Shown piece by piece: positions 24,276-33,309 of a DNA stretch of 64,000 bases. Position 1 is the stretch's first letter, and the number at the start of each line of letters is the position of its first letter. The translations under genes were made by a program, and so were the position numbers. Under the pieces are notes generated by a model. The model did no database searches and was not told where the DNA came from. It was given only the letters and a program-made list of their open reading frames with translations. Source of the DNA: Halogeometricum sp. S3BR5-2 (GTDB lineage Archaea; Halobacteriota; Halobacteria; Halobacteriales; Haloferacaceae). The DNA is taken from contig NZ_JAMQOQ010000002.1 of NCBI RefSeq assembly GCF_031624635.1, positions 558,001 to 622,000 on the forward strand, written 5' to 3'.

Positions 24276-25502
24276 ATGACCGACGACACTCGCGCGACGG
24301 CCGAGGAACTCGCCGAACGCGTCCGGGACGGGGAGCTACGACTCCACGAACTCGAAGACCACGCCGACGCGGACGCGGCGGCGGCGGCCCGCCGACTGCT
24401 CGTCGAGGGACAGTCCGGCGCCTCCCTCGATAGCGTCGGCGACTACGGCTTCCCCGCCGCGGACGCCGACCCGAACATCGAGAACATGGTCGGCGCGGCG
24501 CAGGTGCCGATGGGCGTCGCCGGTCCCGTCGCGATTCGCGGCGGGAGCCTCGACGGCGAGCGCTACCTCCCCCTCGCCACGACGGAGGGCGCGCTGCTGG
24601 CGAGTGTGAACCGGGGTTGTTCCGTCCTCAACGACGCCGGCGGGGCGAACGCGCGCGTGCTGAAGTCCGGGATGACCCGCGCGCCCGTCTTCCGCGTCGC
24701 CGACGTGGTGGAGGCCGAGGCGCTGGTCGAGTGGGTGCGCGAAAACGAGGAGAAACTCCGCGAGGCCGCCGAGGAGACGACGAGCCACGGCGAACTCTCG
24801 GACGTGACGCCGTACGTCGTCGGCAGTTCCGTCTACCTGCGCTTCCGCTACGACACGAAGGACGCGATGGGGATGAACATGGCCACTATCGCCACGCGGG
24901 CCGCCTGCGACGTGGTCGAGGAGGCGACGGACGCCTCGCTCGTCGCCCTCTCGGGAAACCTCTGCTCGGACAAGAAGCCCGCCGCCATCAACGCGATAGA
25001 GGGCCGTGGACGTTCGGTCACCGCCGACGTGACGATTCCGCGAGAGGTGGTCGAAGAGCGTCTGCACACGACGCCCGAGGCCGTCGCGGAACTGAACACC
25101 AGAAAGAACCTCGTCGGGTCGGCGAAGGCGGCCAGCCTGGGGTTCAACGCCCACGTCGCCAACGTCGTCGCCGCGATGTTCCTCGCCACCGGGCAGGACG
25201 CCGCGCAGGTGGTCGAGGGCTCGAACGCCATCACGACGGCCGAGGAACGGGATGGGAACCTCTACGTCTCCGTCTCCATCGCCAGCCTCGAAGTCGGCAC
25301 CGTCGGCGGCGGGACGAAACTACCGACGCAGGCCGAGGGGCTGGAGGTGCTCGGCGTCCGCGGCGGCGGCGACCCGGCCGGGTCGAACGCCGACGCCCTC
25401 GCGGAGGCCATCGCCGTCGGGTCGCTGGCGGGCGAACTCTCCCTGCTGTCGGCGCTCGCGTCGCGGCATCTCTCCAGCGCGCACGCCGAACTCGGGCGGT
25501 AA
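24276..25502 (+). CDS. hmgA: HMG-CoA reductase (class I)
   Basis: HMG-CoA reductase makes mevalonate with NADPH, the committed step of isoprenoid lipid synthesis, which is essential for archaeal membranes. The 408-residue protein is complete. Hallmarks are ENMVGAAQVPMGVAGPVAIR (about 69-88), the catalytic Glu in TTEGALLASVNRG (about 105-117), the Lys in CSDKKPAAINAIEG and the Asp in ATGQDAAQVVEGSNA. GTKLPTQAEGLEVLG and a His (near 397, ASRHLSS) follow. The short helical N-terminus is not a membrane anchor, as in other archaeal class I enzymes. Confidence 0.95.
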   Translation: MTDDTRATAEELAERVRDGELRLHELEDHADADAAAAARRLLVEGQSGASLDSVGDYGFPAADADPNIENMVGAAQVPMGVAGPVAIRGGSLDGERYLPLATTEGALLASVNRGCSVLNDAGGANARVLKSGMTRAPVFRVADVVEAEALVEWVRENEEKLREAAEETTSHGELSDVTPYVVGSSVYLRFRYDTKDAMGMNMATIATRAACDVVEEATDASLVALSGNLCSDKKPAAINAIEGRGRSVTADVTIPREVVEERLHTTPEAVAELNTRKNLVGSAKAASLGFNAHVANVVAAMFLATGQDAAQVVEGSNAITTAEERDGNLYVSVSIASLEVGTVGGGTKLPTQAEGLEVLGVRGGGDPAGSNADALAEAIAVGSLAGELSLLSALASRHLSSAHAELGR

Positions 25503-25515
25503 CGACCCCTTCGAA

Positions 25516-25863
25516 TCAGTCGGCGGTCGTCTCCCGCCGACCGCCGACCCAGGGGAAGACGAGCAAGCCCGTCCCGACGGCGAGGAGGCCGACGCCCGCG
25601 GCGAGGAGGAGGAGTTCCGACCCGAGAGCGACGCCGACGGCGAGCGCCATCCAACCGAGACCGGACAGCGAGAGGCCCGCGCCGCGTCGGCGTTGCCCCC
25701 GGACGAGGGCCGCCCCGGCGAGCGCGGTGTACCCCGCGAGGTAGGCCAACCCGGCGAGGACGAGGCGCCCGTCGAGGAGGGCGAGGGCGCCGCCGCCGAC
25801 GAAGCACGCCACGACGAGGGCGCGCACGAGGACGCCGACGGGCGCCGGCAGCGAATCGGACAT
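25516..25863 (-). CDS. small membrane protein, 4 hydrophobic segments
   Basis: A 115-residue protein starting MSDSLPAPVGVLVRALVVAC. Four hydrophobic stretches are seen (residues about 8-25, 28-48, 66-86 and 88-105), with Arg/Gly-rich turns. No family is recognised. Its stop is 14 bases after the end of hmgA on the opposite strand, so the two genes converge. Longer in-frame starts exist but are basic and add nothing hydrophobic. Confidence 0.6.
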   Translation of the reverse strand: MSDSLPAPVGVLVRALVVACFVGGGALALLDGRLVLAGLAYLAGYTALAGAALVRGQRRRGAGLSLSGLGWMALAVGVALGSELLLLAAGVGLLAVGTGLLVFPWVGGRRETTAD

Positions 25864-26061
25864 ACGCGCCCGTGGGCCGCGTCCGGACAAAGCGTTTCGT
25901 TTTCCGCTCGGACCCGCTCCGTGGCCGCGAGCGAGGCTCCAGTTCCGCCGAATCGCCCACTTTCACCGCGCACCCATGGCTCGCCTTTACACTCGTGTCG
26001 GGTCTCTGTCGGAACACGTCCGCGGCGGCGCGACTCCCCCGCCGCCGCGGGCGGCCCCGTC

Positions 26062-26259
26062 ATGTCCCCCCGAACGAACGCGCCAGCGGCCGCCGACGCT
26101 GGTACCGGTCCCCCCGACGCATCGTCCGACGCGCGTGCCGACGACGCCGCAGGCGACCCGGACGTCCGCGCGGCGACGCGCCTCCTGCGCCTCGTCAAAC
26201 TCGCGACGGGGTCCGTCGTCTCCGTGCTGACGGCGCTGAAACTGCTCGGCCTGTTGTGA
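26062..26259 (+). CDS. small protein with C-terminal hydrophobic segment
   Basis: A 65-residue frame with a disordered Ala/Asp-rich start (MSPRTNAPAAADAGTGPPDA) and a C-terminal hydrophobic, amphipathic segment (RLLRLVKLATGSVVSVLTAL). It may be a small tail-anchored protein. The frame is conserved in codon character with the neighbours, but the size makes the call uncertain. Confidence 0.4.
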   Translation: MSPRTNAPAAADAGTGPPDASSDARADDAAGDPDVRAATRLLRLVKLATGSVVSVLTALKLLGLL

Positions 26260-26331
26260 GCGCGCGGCGCGGGTCCTCGGACGCGGCTCCGCCCCCGATT
26301 TTTGTCCGTCGCGGACCGATCGTTTTAGGAC

Positions 26332-26350
26332 GCGAAAACGACGATATTTT
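26332..26350 (+). promoter_or_regulatory. AT-rich promoter region of the small membrane protein gene
   Basis: The 19-base stretch contains GATATTTTTTCATAAAC. It is the only strongly AT-rich run in this area, and lies about 20-30 bases before the ATG at 26365. Confidence 0.45.
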
Positions 26351-26364
26351 TTCATAAACTGTAG

Positions 26365-26547
26365 ATGTACCGCCGAAAAGCGAAGTGGGGAATCGGCTCG
26401 CTCGCGCTGCTGCTCGCGCTCCTGTGGACGCTCTCGCCGTTCCTCGACGCCGTCCCCTACCGAGTCGGTCGAGCGGTCGTCGTCGCGGGCGCGCTCGCTT
26501 CCCTCCTGCTCGGGTACGTCCTCGTCTACGGACGGGGCCCGCGGTAG
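26365..26547 (+). CDS. small two-helix membrane protein
   Basis: A 60-residue product, MYRRKAKWGIGSLALLLALL followed by WTLSPFLDAVPYRVGRAVVV and a second hydrophobic helix (AGALASLLLGYVLVYG). A basic start and two helices fit a typical haloarchaeal small membrane protein of unknown role. The AT-rich promoter in front supports expression. It converges with the DUF5817-type gene downstream. Confidence 0.6.
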   Translation: MYRRKAKWGIGSLALLLALLWTLSPFLDAVPYRVGRAVVVAGALASLLLGYVLVYGRGPR

Positions 26548-26570
26548 TCGACTCCGAAACCGCGCCCTCC

Positions 26571-27098
26571 TCAGAGCAGGCGGTACCGTCCGCGCGACTC
26601 CGACGCCTCGCCGCGACGCGTCAGTTTCTCCAGGACGTCCCGCGCCGCGTCGCCGGGGACCCCGCGCTCTTCCGCGTAGGCGACCACCTCCCCCTCCGTC
26701 GGGCGGTCGCCCTCTCGGACCGCCTCGCGGACCGCGTCGAGTCGGGTCGACGACGAGCGTCCCTCCATCGCCCGCTCACCCGCGGATTCGATTTCGGCGG
26801 CGTCGAGCCCGGAGCCTTCGAGGTACTCGGCGTCGTCGAGACCGGACTCCTCGATTCGCTCCTCCATCTCGGAGACGTGCGCCGTCTCGGCGAACGCCTC
26901 GCTGTCGCCGTGCTTCTTGGCGAGGAGGGCCGCCCGCGCCTGTCTGGCGGCGTCGTGGTCCTCGGTTTCGAGGAACGAGCGCAGTTTCTTCGTCTGGTGG
27001 GTCCGCCCGCACCGGGAACAGTTCGCCGTCTTCGACCGCTTCGGGTCGGTGATGATCCACATGTTGGCGCACTCCGAACAGCCGACCACCGCGTACAT
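26571..27098 (-). CDS. DUF5817-like zinc-ribbon protein
   Basis: The 175-residue protein has an N-terminal zinc ribbon: MYAVVGCSECANMWIITDPK, then CSRCGRTHQTKKLRSF. Two CxxC knuckles are separated by about 20 residues. The remainder is a helical, acidic region (EAFAETAHVSEMEERIEESG). It ends with a winged-helix-like segment (ARDVLEKLTRRGEASESRGR). The composition matches the haloarchaeal DUF5817 family, which is thought to bind nucleic acid or protein. Function is not assigned. Confidence 0.7.
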   Translation of the reverse strand: MYAVVGCSECANMWIITDPKRSKTANCSRCGRTHQTKKLRSFLETEDHDAARQARAALLAKKHGDSEAFAETAHVSEMEERIEESGLDDAEYLEGSGLDAAEIESAGERAMEGRSSSTRLDAVREAVREGDRPTEGEVVAYAEERGVPGDAARDVLEKLTRRGEASESRGRYRLL

Positions 27099-27180
27099 AC
27101 CACCGCTTCCGCGTCGTCGGATTTGAACCTTGGCACCGCGCCGGGCGTACGCTTATCCCGGAGGGGGATGCAGACTTCCC

Positions 27181-27522
27181 ATGGAACGCGTTTCCGCGGA
27201 CGACGTCGAATCGGTCGAAGCGGTCCCGGACGTCCACCTCTCGGTGCTCGCCGGCGCCGAACGGATGAACGTCCAGCACTTCCGCATCGAACCCGGCGCG
27301 ACGGTGCCCTCGCACGACCACGAACAGGAGCAGGTGGGCTACCTCACCGCGGGCGAACTCACCTTCGTCCTCGAAGACGAGGAAGTGGTCGTCCGCGCGG
27401 GCGACTCCTACGCCCTCGACAGCGAGGAGGTGCACGCCGCCGAGAACCGCGGCGAGGAGACGGTCGAGGGCGTCGACATCTTCAGTCCGCCGCGGACGAT
27501 GGCCGACTGGGGGGACGAGTAG
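27181..27522 (+). CDS. single-domain cupin protein
   Basis: The 113-residue beta-barrel has the cupin pattern: GATVPSHDHEQEQVGYLTAG (metal motif H-H-E-Q, about 40-59), then FVLEDEEVVVRAGDSYALDS and VHAAENRGEETVEGVDI. Metal-binding HDHEQEQ is complete. Cupins of this kind act as small-molecule isomerases, dioxygenases or binding proteins; the substrate cannot be inferred. A non-conserved upstream extension to 27130 was rejected. Confidence 0.78.
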   Translation: MERVSADDVESVEAVPDVHLSVLAGAERMNVQHFRIEPGATVPSHDHEQEQVGYLTAGELTFVLEDEEVVVRAGDSYALDSEEVHAAENRGEETVEGVDIFSPPRTMADWGDE

Positions 27523-27620
27523 CCGCGCCGCTCGGCGGTCGAAACAAAGAGAAATCGAGGACCGACGACGGTTCGCTTACGCGGGTTCGTGGATGTCTTC
27601 GCGGCTCCGCCGCGAAGGCT
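27523..27620. terminator. hairpin plus T-rich run downstream of icd (minus-strand terminator-like)
   Basis: 27597-27605 pairs with 27609-27617 (9 bp, arm CTTCGCGGC, loop TCC). On the minus strand it lies just beyond the icd stop hairpin and is followed at about 27540-27560 by the T-rich GATTTCTCTTTGTTTC. This combination looks like a transcription end for icd. The plus-strand cupin gene ends at 27522, so the genes converge here. Confidence 0.5.
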
Positions 27621-27634
27621 CGAAGAGTTGGCCG

Positions 27635-28897
<1,263 letters not shown>

Positions 28898-29059
28898 GAA
28901 CGGTTGCTCCTTCCCTCACCGGCGGTAAAGTACTGCCGTTATCGGCGCGGAGGACGGATATTCAACCTTACGGCGACTGGTTCGCCGCCGTCCCGTCGCG
29001 CGCCGACGCGCCCCGCGCGAGTCGGTGCCGTTTTCTCGCCCCCCGTCGTCGCCCGTCCC

Positions 29060-29947
29060 ATGCGAGTCATCGTCCACGGCGGCGCCGGCGGCGTCCCCGA
29101 GGAACCGGAGCCGAGACAGCAGACGCTCGACGAGGCGGCCGCGACGGGGGCGTCCCGCGAGACGCCCGCCGACGCCGTCGAGGCGGCCGTCCGCGCCCTC
29201 GAATCGGACCCGGCGTTCAACGCGGGCGTCGGCGGCGCCGTCCAGTCCGACGGCCGCGTCCGCACCGACGCGGGCCTGATGACGAGCGACTTCGAGGCGG
29301 GCGCGGCGGCGGGCATGGACGGCGTCGAACACGCCGTCTCCGTCGCTCGGACAGTGCTGGCGGAGACGCCGCACGTCCTCGTCGCCGGCCGGCCCGCCGT
29401 CGACGTCGCGGAGGAGTTCGGCGTCGAGACGGGCGTCGACCTGTTCACCGCCGAGACGCGGGAGCGCTGGGAGGACGCCGACCCGCCGGAGGGGTCCCCC
29501 CGGGACCACCTCGCGTGGCTCGAATCGAAGTTCGGCGAGTCGAGCGCGACGGCGTCGAACGAGGCGGACCTCTCGGACCACGACACCGTCGGCGCCGTCG
29601 CCTCGAACGGGGAGGAGTTCGCCGCCGCCACCTCCACCGGCGGACGGTGGTTCGCCCTCGCCGGCCGCGTCGGCGACGTGCCGCAGATAGGCTCCGGTTT
29701 CTACGCCGCGCCCGCCGGCGCCGCCTCGGCGACGGGCGCGGGCGAGGACATCGCCAAGGCCACGCTCACCCGTCGGGCCGTCCGCCACGTCGAGTCCGGC
29801 ATGGACGCACAGGCGGCCGCGGAGTTGGCCGTCGGCGAGTTCGAGGAACTCACCGGCTCGGAGGCGGGCGTCATCGTCGCCGACGAGGAGGGCGTCGGCA
29901 GCGCGTTCAACACCGAGGGGATGCAGACGGCCGTCGCGGAGCGGTAG
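29060..29947 (+). CDS. isoaspartyl peptidase / L-asparaginase (Ntn hydrolase)
   Basis: A 295-residue N-terminal-nucleophile hydrolase that should cleave itself to expose a catalytic Thr. It removes isoaspartyl residues or hydrolyses asparagine. MRVIVHGGAGG begins the family. NAGVGGAVQSDGRVRTDAGL and the cleavage motif SDHDTVGAVASNGEEFAAAT fit well, with Thr176 as the nucleophile. Downstream GDVPQIGSGFYAAPAGAASA and TGAGEDIAKATLTRRAV follow. ATG at 29060 matches the family start; the open frame far upstream is antisense to icd and is rejected. Confidence 0.9.
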   Translation: MRVIVHGGAGGVPEEPEPRQQTLDEAAATGASRETPADAVEAAVRALESDPAFNAGVGGAVQSDGRVRTDAGLMTSDFEAGAAAGMDGVEHAVSVARTVLAETPHVLVAGRPAVDVAEEFGVETGVDLFTAETRERWEDADPPEGSPRDHLAWLESKFGESSATASNEADLSDHDTVGAVASNGEEFAAATSTGGRWFALAGRVGDVPQIGSGFYAAPAGAASATGAGEDIAKATLTRRAVRHVESGMDAQAAAELAVGEFEELTGSEAGVIVADEEGVGSAFNTEGMQTAVAER

Positions 29948-30022
29948 GCGGCGCCGTCGGTACTCCCGCGGCGCTTCCGCGAGCCGCGGACTTTACCGTG
30001 GCCGTCCCCTATTCGATCCCAC

Positions 30023-30958
30023 ATGACATCGAACTGGACTGTCGAGAACGCGCCCGACCAGTCGGGCAGGACGGCGGTCGTGACCGGGGCGAACAGCGGC
30101 CTCGGCTACGAGGCGACGCGGATGCTCGCCGAGAAGGGAGCGCACGTCGTGATGGCCGTTCGGAGCCCCGAACGCGGCCGCGAGGCCGCGAAGGACGTGC
30201 TCGAAGCGGTGCCCGACGCCGACCTCACGCTGGCGAGATTGGACCTCGCGGACCTCGACTCGGTCCGCCGGTTCGCCGAGTGGTTCGACGGCGAGTTCGA
30301 CGAACTCCACGTCCTCGCCAACAACGCGGGCGTGATGGCGATTCCGCGCCGCGAGACCGAACAGGGCTTCGAGATGCAGTTCGGCGTCAACCACCTCGGT
30401 CACTTCGCGCTGACGGGCCGCCTCCTCGATACGCTCCGCGAGACGGACGGGGAGACGCGCGTCGTCACCCAGTCCAGCGGAATCCACGAGAACGGCGAGA
30501 TGGACTTCGAGGACCTGATGGGCGAGGACTCCTACGACAAGTGGGGCGCCTACGGGCAGAGCAAACTGGCGAACCTGCTGTTCGCCTACGAACTCCAGCG
30601 ACGCCTCGAACGCGCCGGCGAGGACGACGTGCTCAGCGTCGGTTGTCACCCCGGCTACGCCGCGACGGACCTCCAGCGGCGCGGGCCGGAGATGGAGGGG
30701 TCGTACCTCAAACTGCTGGGGATGAGCCTCGCCAACCGCGTCCTCGCCCAGAGCGCCGAGATGGGGGCGCTCCCCCTCGTCTACGCCGCCACCGCTCCGG
30801 ACGTCGACGGCGGCGAGTACATCGGTCCGACCGGGTTCCAGAACATGCGCGGCTACCCCGGCGAGAACGAGTCGAGCGCCGACTCCCACGACGAGGCGGA
30901 CGCCTACCGCCTGTGGGAACTGTCGGAGAAACTGACGGGCGTCGCCTACGGCGTCTGA
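30023..30958 (+). CDS. short-chain dehydrogenase/reductase (SDR)
   Basis: A 311-residue NAD(P)-dependent oxidoreductase. The cofactor motif TGANSGLG is at 21-28, the NNAGVM motif at about 100-105, and the catalytic pair YGQSK with Tyr177 and Lys181 is intact. The insertion and C-terminal shape resemble the retinol dehydrogenase/WWOX-like branch of the extended classical SDRs. Substrate is not predicted. It is 75 bases downstream of the asparaginase-type gene. Confidence 0.88.
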   Translation: MTSNWTVENAPDQSGRTAVVTGANSGLGYEATRMLAEKGAHVVMAVRSPERGREAAKDVLEAVPDADLTLARLDLADLDSVRRFAEWFDGEFDELHVLANNAGVMAIPRRETEQGFEMQFGVNHLGHFALTGRLLDTLRETDGETRVVTQSSGIHENGEMDFEDLMGEDSYDKWGAYGQSKLANLLFAYELQRRLERAGEDDVLSVGCHPGYAATDLQRRGPEMEGSYLKLLGMSLANRVLAQSAEMGALPLVYAATAPDVDGGEYIGPTGFQNMRGYPGENESSADSHDEADAYRLWELSEKLTGVAYGV

Positions 30959-31031
30959 ACCGTCGGGACCGCTAGCGGCGAGTCGCGCCCCGGACGCTCC
31001 CTTTTACCCGCGCGGCGCCGTATCCGGAGGT

Positions 31032-31667
31032 ATGAGTGACGCCGCATCCGCCGAGCAGATAACGGTCTACTCCGACTACGTCTGCCCGTTCTGTTACCTG
31101 GGACGGGAATCGCTCCGGCAGTACCAAGAGAGCCGTGAGGACGAGTTGGAGATAGACTGGCACCCGTTCGACCTTCGGAGCGGGAAGCGCAACCCCGACG
31201 GCACCATCGACCACGACGTCGACGACGGCAAGGACGACGACTACTACGAGCAGGCGAAAGAGAACGTCCGCCGCCTACAGGAGCGGTACGACGTCGAGAT
31301 GGACCTCGACATCGCGACGGACGTCGACTCCCTGCCCGCGCAGGTGGCCTCCTACTACGTGCGAGAGCACTACGACTACGGGACGTGGCTGGCGTTCGAC
31401 GTGGCGATATTCGACGCCCTCTGGACGGAGGGGGAGGATATCGGCGACGAGGCGGTGCTGGTCGAACTCGCCGCCGAGGCGGGCGTCGACGGCGACGAGA
31501 TACGCTCGGCGCTGGACGACGACGCCCTCCGCGGGGAGGTCCGCGAGCAGTTCACCGAGGCGAAACAGCAGGGAATCACCGGCGTGCCGACGTTCGCGTA
31601 CGACGGCTACGGCGCGCGCGGCGCGGTACCCCCGGAGCAGTTGAAGCGACTGGTCGAGGGGAACTGA
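31032..31667 (+). CDS. DsbA/FrnE-like thioredoxin-fold oxidoreductase
   Basis: The 211-residue protein begins MSDAASAEQITVYSDYVCPF and holds the CPFC redox motif at residues 18-21. It continues with the typical DsbA insertion domain (YEQAKENVRRLQERYDVEM) and the cis-Pro strand QGITGVPTFAYDGYGARGAV. This FrnE branch reduces or oxidises cytoplasmic thiols; no signal peptide is seen. Its stop is followed at once by the left end of the IS element. Confidence 0.86.
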   Translation: MSDAASAEQITVYSDYVCPFCYLGRESLRQYQESREDELEIDWHPFDLRSGKRNPDGTIDHDVDDGKDDDYYEQAKENVRRLQERYDVEMDLDIATDVDSLPAQVASYYVREHYDYGTWLAFDVAIFDALWTEGEDIGDEAVLVELAAEAGVDGDEIRSALDDDALRGEVREQFTEAKQQGITGVPTFAYDGYGARGAVPPEQLKRLVEGN

Positions 31668-31797
31668 CCTGAATCAAGGAGAGAGTCCCGCCGTTCACGG
31701 CGTTGACGCGAGCTACGCTCTCGTTCGCACACCAGAACGTGAAGCGTTCTGGGGACGGGCGTGAATCCGACAACTGCCAAACAACCGCCGACGACAC

Positions 31798-31932
31798 TCA
31801 GTCCGGGGTATCCAAGTTCTCCGCCGCGTGGAGCAACATCCCCTTCCACGTCAGCCCGTTGTGCCGCTTAATCGCCCGTAACCGCTCGTACTGGTCGTCA
31901 TCCTCTATCTCGATTTGGACCGTCGTTGCCAT
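31798..31932 (-). CDS. 44-residue RHH-like protein of the IS element
   Basis: A short gene read away from tnpB. The protein MATTVQIEIEDDDQYERLRA, followed by IKRHNGLTWKGMLLHAAENL, has the beta-strand then two-helix layout of a ribbon-helix-helix DNA-binding protein or antitoxin. The start is only 53 bases from the tnpB start, so both share an AT-rich control region. It could regulate tnpB or its own promoter. No direct support for either is in the sequence. Confidence 0.7.
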   Translation of the reverse strand: MATTVQIEIEDDDQYERLRAIKRHNGLTWKGMLLHAAENLDTPD

Positions 31933-31985
31933 GTCACCATTGACTAAACATAGGTTTATCAATGTGATGCACGAACCAGTAGTTG
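31933..31985. promoter_or_regulatory. divergent AT-rich promoter between the 44-residue gene and tnpB
   Basis: This spacer of about 50 bases is far more AT-rich than its surroundings (ATTGACTAAACATAGGTTTA, then TCAATGTGATGC). It probably contains TATA elements for both genes. An RHH protein bound here could repress both. Confidence 0.5.
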
Positions 31986-33260
31986 ATGAAGCGGACCAAC
32001 ACATTCGACGTGGTTCCTCAGTCCGACGAGGACGAGGAGTTGCTTCGACGCCTGTTGGACGCTTCTGCCGCTCTCTGGAACGAAATCAACTACGAGCGCC
32101 GCGAACACTACGCCGACCCCGACGCGGACGTGTGGGAAATCAGTGAGTATCGCGGACGCTACGGCGGGACGCTCGGCGCGTCCACGGTTCAGCAAATCGA
32201 ACGGAAGAACCGCGAAGCGTGGCGGTCGTTCTTCGCGCTCAAGAAGAAGGACGAAGCCAACGGCAAGCCCGGATACTGGGGCAACGCCGAGGACGGCCGC
32301 GAACTCCGAACGTACATCCGCAATACGTCGTACTCTGTTGAGTGGGGTGAATACTCCCGACTCGAAATCCTCATCGGGCAGGATCTAAAAGACGAGTACG
32401 GTCTTGGATACCGCGAACGCCTTCGGCTCGAAGTCCGCGGCGAACCCAACTGGGACGAGTGCGACAAGCAAGGTCGGCTGGAGTTGTTCTGGGACGAGGA
32501 CGCACAGACATTCAGGGCCTTTCAGCCAGTCACTATCGACAATTCTCAGCTGGCACAACCATTGGCGGACGAAACCGCCGCTCTGGATATTGGTGCAAAC
32601 AACCTCGTTGCCTGTTCGACTTCGACCGGCACGCAACTGTTGTACGAGGGGTGCGACCTGTTCGAGCGGTTCCGCGAGACGACGCGAGAAATCGCCCGGC
32701 TTCAATCGCTCTTGGACGACGGCCGGTACAGCAGTCACCGGATACGCTCGCTGTACCGACGACGGACGCGCCGCCGCGACCACGCCCAAGACGCGCTTGC
32801 CCGCGATTTCATCGAGAGATTGCACGGCGAAGGCGTCTCCACCGTGTACGTCGGCGCGTTAACGGACGTACTGGACACGCACTGGTCGGTCGAAGCGAAC
32901 GCGAAGACGCACAACTTCTGGGCGTTCCGGGCGTTCATCGACCGACTCGCGTGTACCGCCGAGGAGTACGGTATCTCGGTGGAAGTCCGCTCGGAAGCGT
33001 GGACTTCTCAAGAGTGCCCGCAGTGCGGTTCAACCGACCGGACGACGCGCCACCGCGACACGCTGACGTGTCCGTGCGGCTTCGAGGGACACGCGGACCT
33101 CACGGCGTCCGAGACGTTCCTGAGACGGCAGACGACGGTAGCACGGCCGATGGCACGGTCTGTGCGCCTCAAGTGGGACGACCACGAATGGTCAGAGTCA
33201 CCACGCTCTTGTCCCAACGAGGAGCGCACGAACCCGCAAGTTGCCTCCGTGGGTCGGTAA
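31986..33260 (+). CDS. tnpB: TnpB-like RNA-guided nuclease homologue, RuvC-II residue altered
   Basis: A 424-residue TnpB of the haloarchaeal IS1341 type. The N-terminal wedge/REC-like part contains [20 protein letters not shown]. RuvC-I Asp is Asp201 (ALDIGANN). RuvC-III Asp is Asp371 (GHADLTASE). The zinc finger is C-P-Q-C/C-P-C-G ([14 protein letters not shown], about 340-365). At the RuvC-II site, residues 287-294 read VYVGALTD. The expected acid, either the canonical Glu (VEDL-type) or the Asp common in haloarchaeal GDLTDV, is replaced by Ala291 (codon at 32856-32858). The protein may be catalytically weakened or an RNA-guided binder. Confidence 0.9.
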   Translation: MKRTNTFDVVPQSDEDEELLRRLLDASAALWNEINYERREHYADPDADVWEISEYRGRYGGTLGASTVQQIERKNREAWRSFFALKKKDEANGKPGYWGNAEDGRELRTYIRNTSYSVEWGEYSRLEILIGQDLKDEYGLGYRERLRLEVRGEPNWDECDKQGRLELFWDEDAQTFRAFQPVTIDNSQLAQPLADETAALDIGANNLVACSTSTGTQLLYEGCDLFERFRETTREIARLQSLLDDGRYSSHRIRSLYRRRTRRRDHAQDALARDFIERLHGEGVSTVYVGALTDVLDTHWSVEANAKTHNFWAFRAFIDRLACTAEEYGISVEVRSEAWTSQECPQCGSTDRTTRHRDTLTCPCGFEGHADLTASETFLRRQTTVARPMARSVRLKWDDHEWSESPRSCPNEERTNPQVASVGR

Positions 33261-33305
33261 GCGATACCCCCAGCGCGAGGAAACCCCGGCGTTCACGCCG
33301 GGGAG
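33181..33305 (+). ncRNA. possible omega RNA at the right end of the element
   Basis: The region from the 3' end of tnpB through the terminal hairpin (33284-33303, CCCCGGCG-TTCA-CGCCGGGG) is where TnpB guide RNAs are encoded in characterised elements. The GC-rich hairpin and upstream GGGTCGGTAAGCGATACCC, which has a short complement, fit. The guide would come from the flank after the hairpin, i.e. the end of the adjacent efflux gene. Confidence 0.4.
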
Positions 33306-33309
33306 GATG

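Larger units (their letters stand above)
31675..33309 (+). mobile_element. tnpB-only IS200/IS605-type element
   Basis: The interval between the convergent DsbA-like and cation-efflux genes is almost filled by one element. It carries a divergent 44-residue gene and tnpB, and no tnpA transposase is seen. Left end: hairpin 31689-31693/31698-31702 (arm CGCCG, loop TTCA), then hairpin 31732-31739/31745-31752 (arm CCAGAACG). Right end: hairpin 33284-33291/33296-33303 (arm CCCCGGCG, loop TTCA). Both outermost hairpins share the TTCA loop and preceding purine run, which supports the borders. GC is lower than in the neighbours. Exact ends are estimates. Confidence 0.75.

Noticed and set aside
31668-33309. 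A full IS605 element with a TnpA transposase.
   Set aside because: No Y1-type transposase frame is found; only tnpB and the small gene are present.
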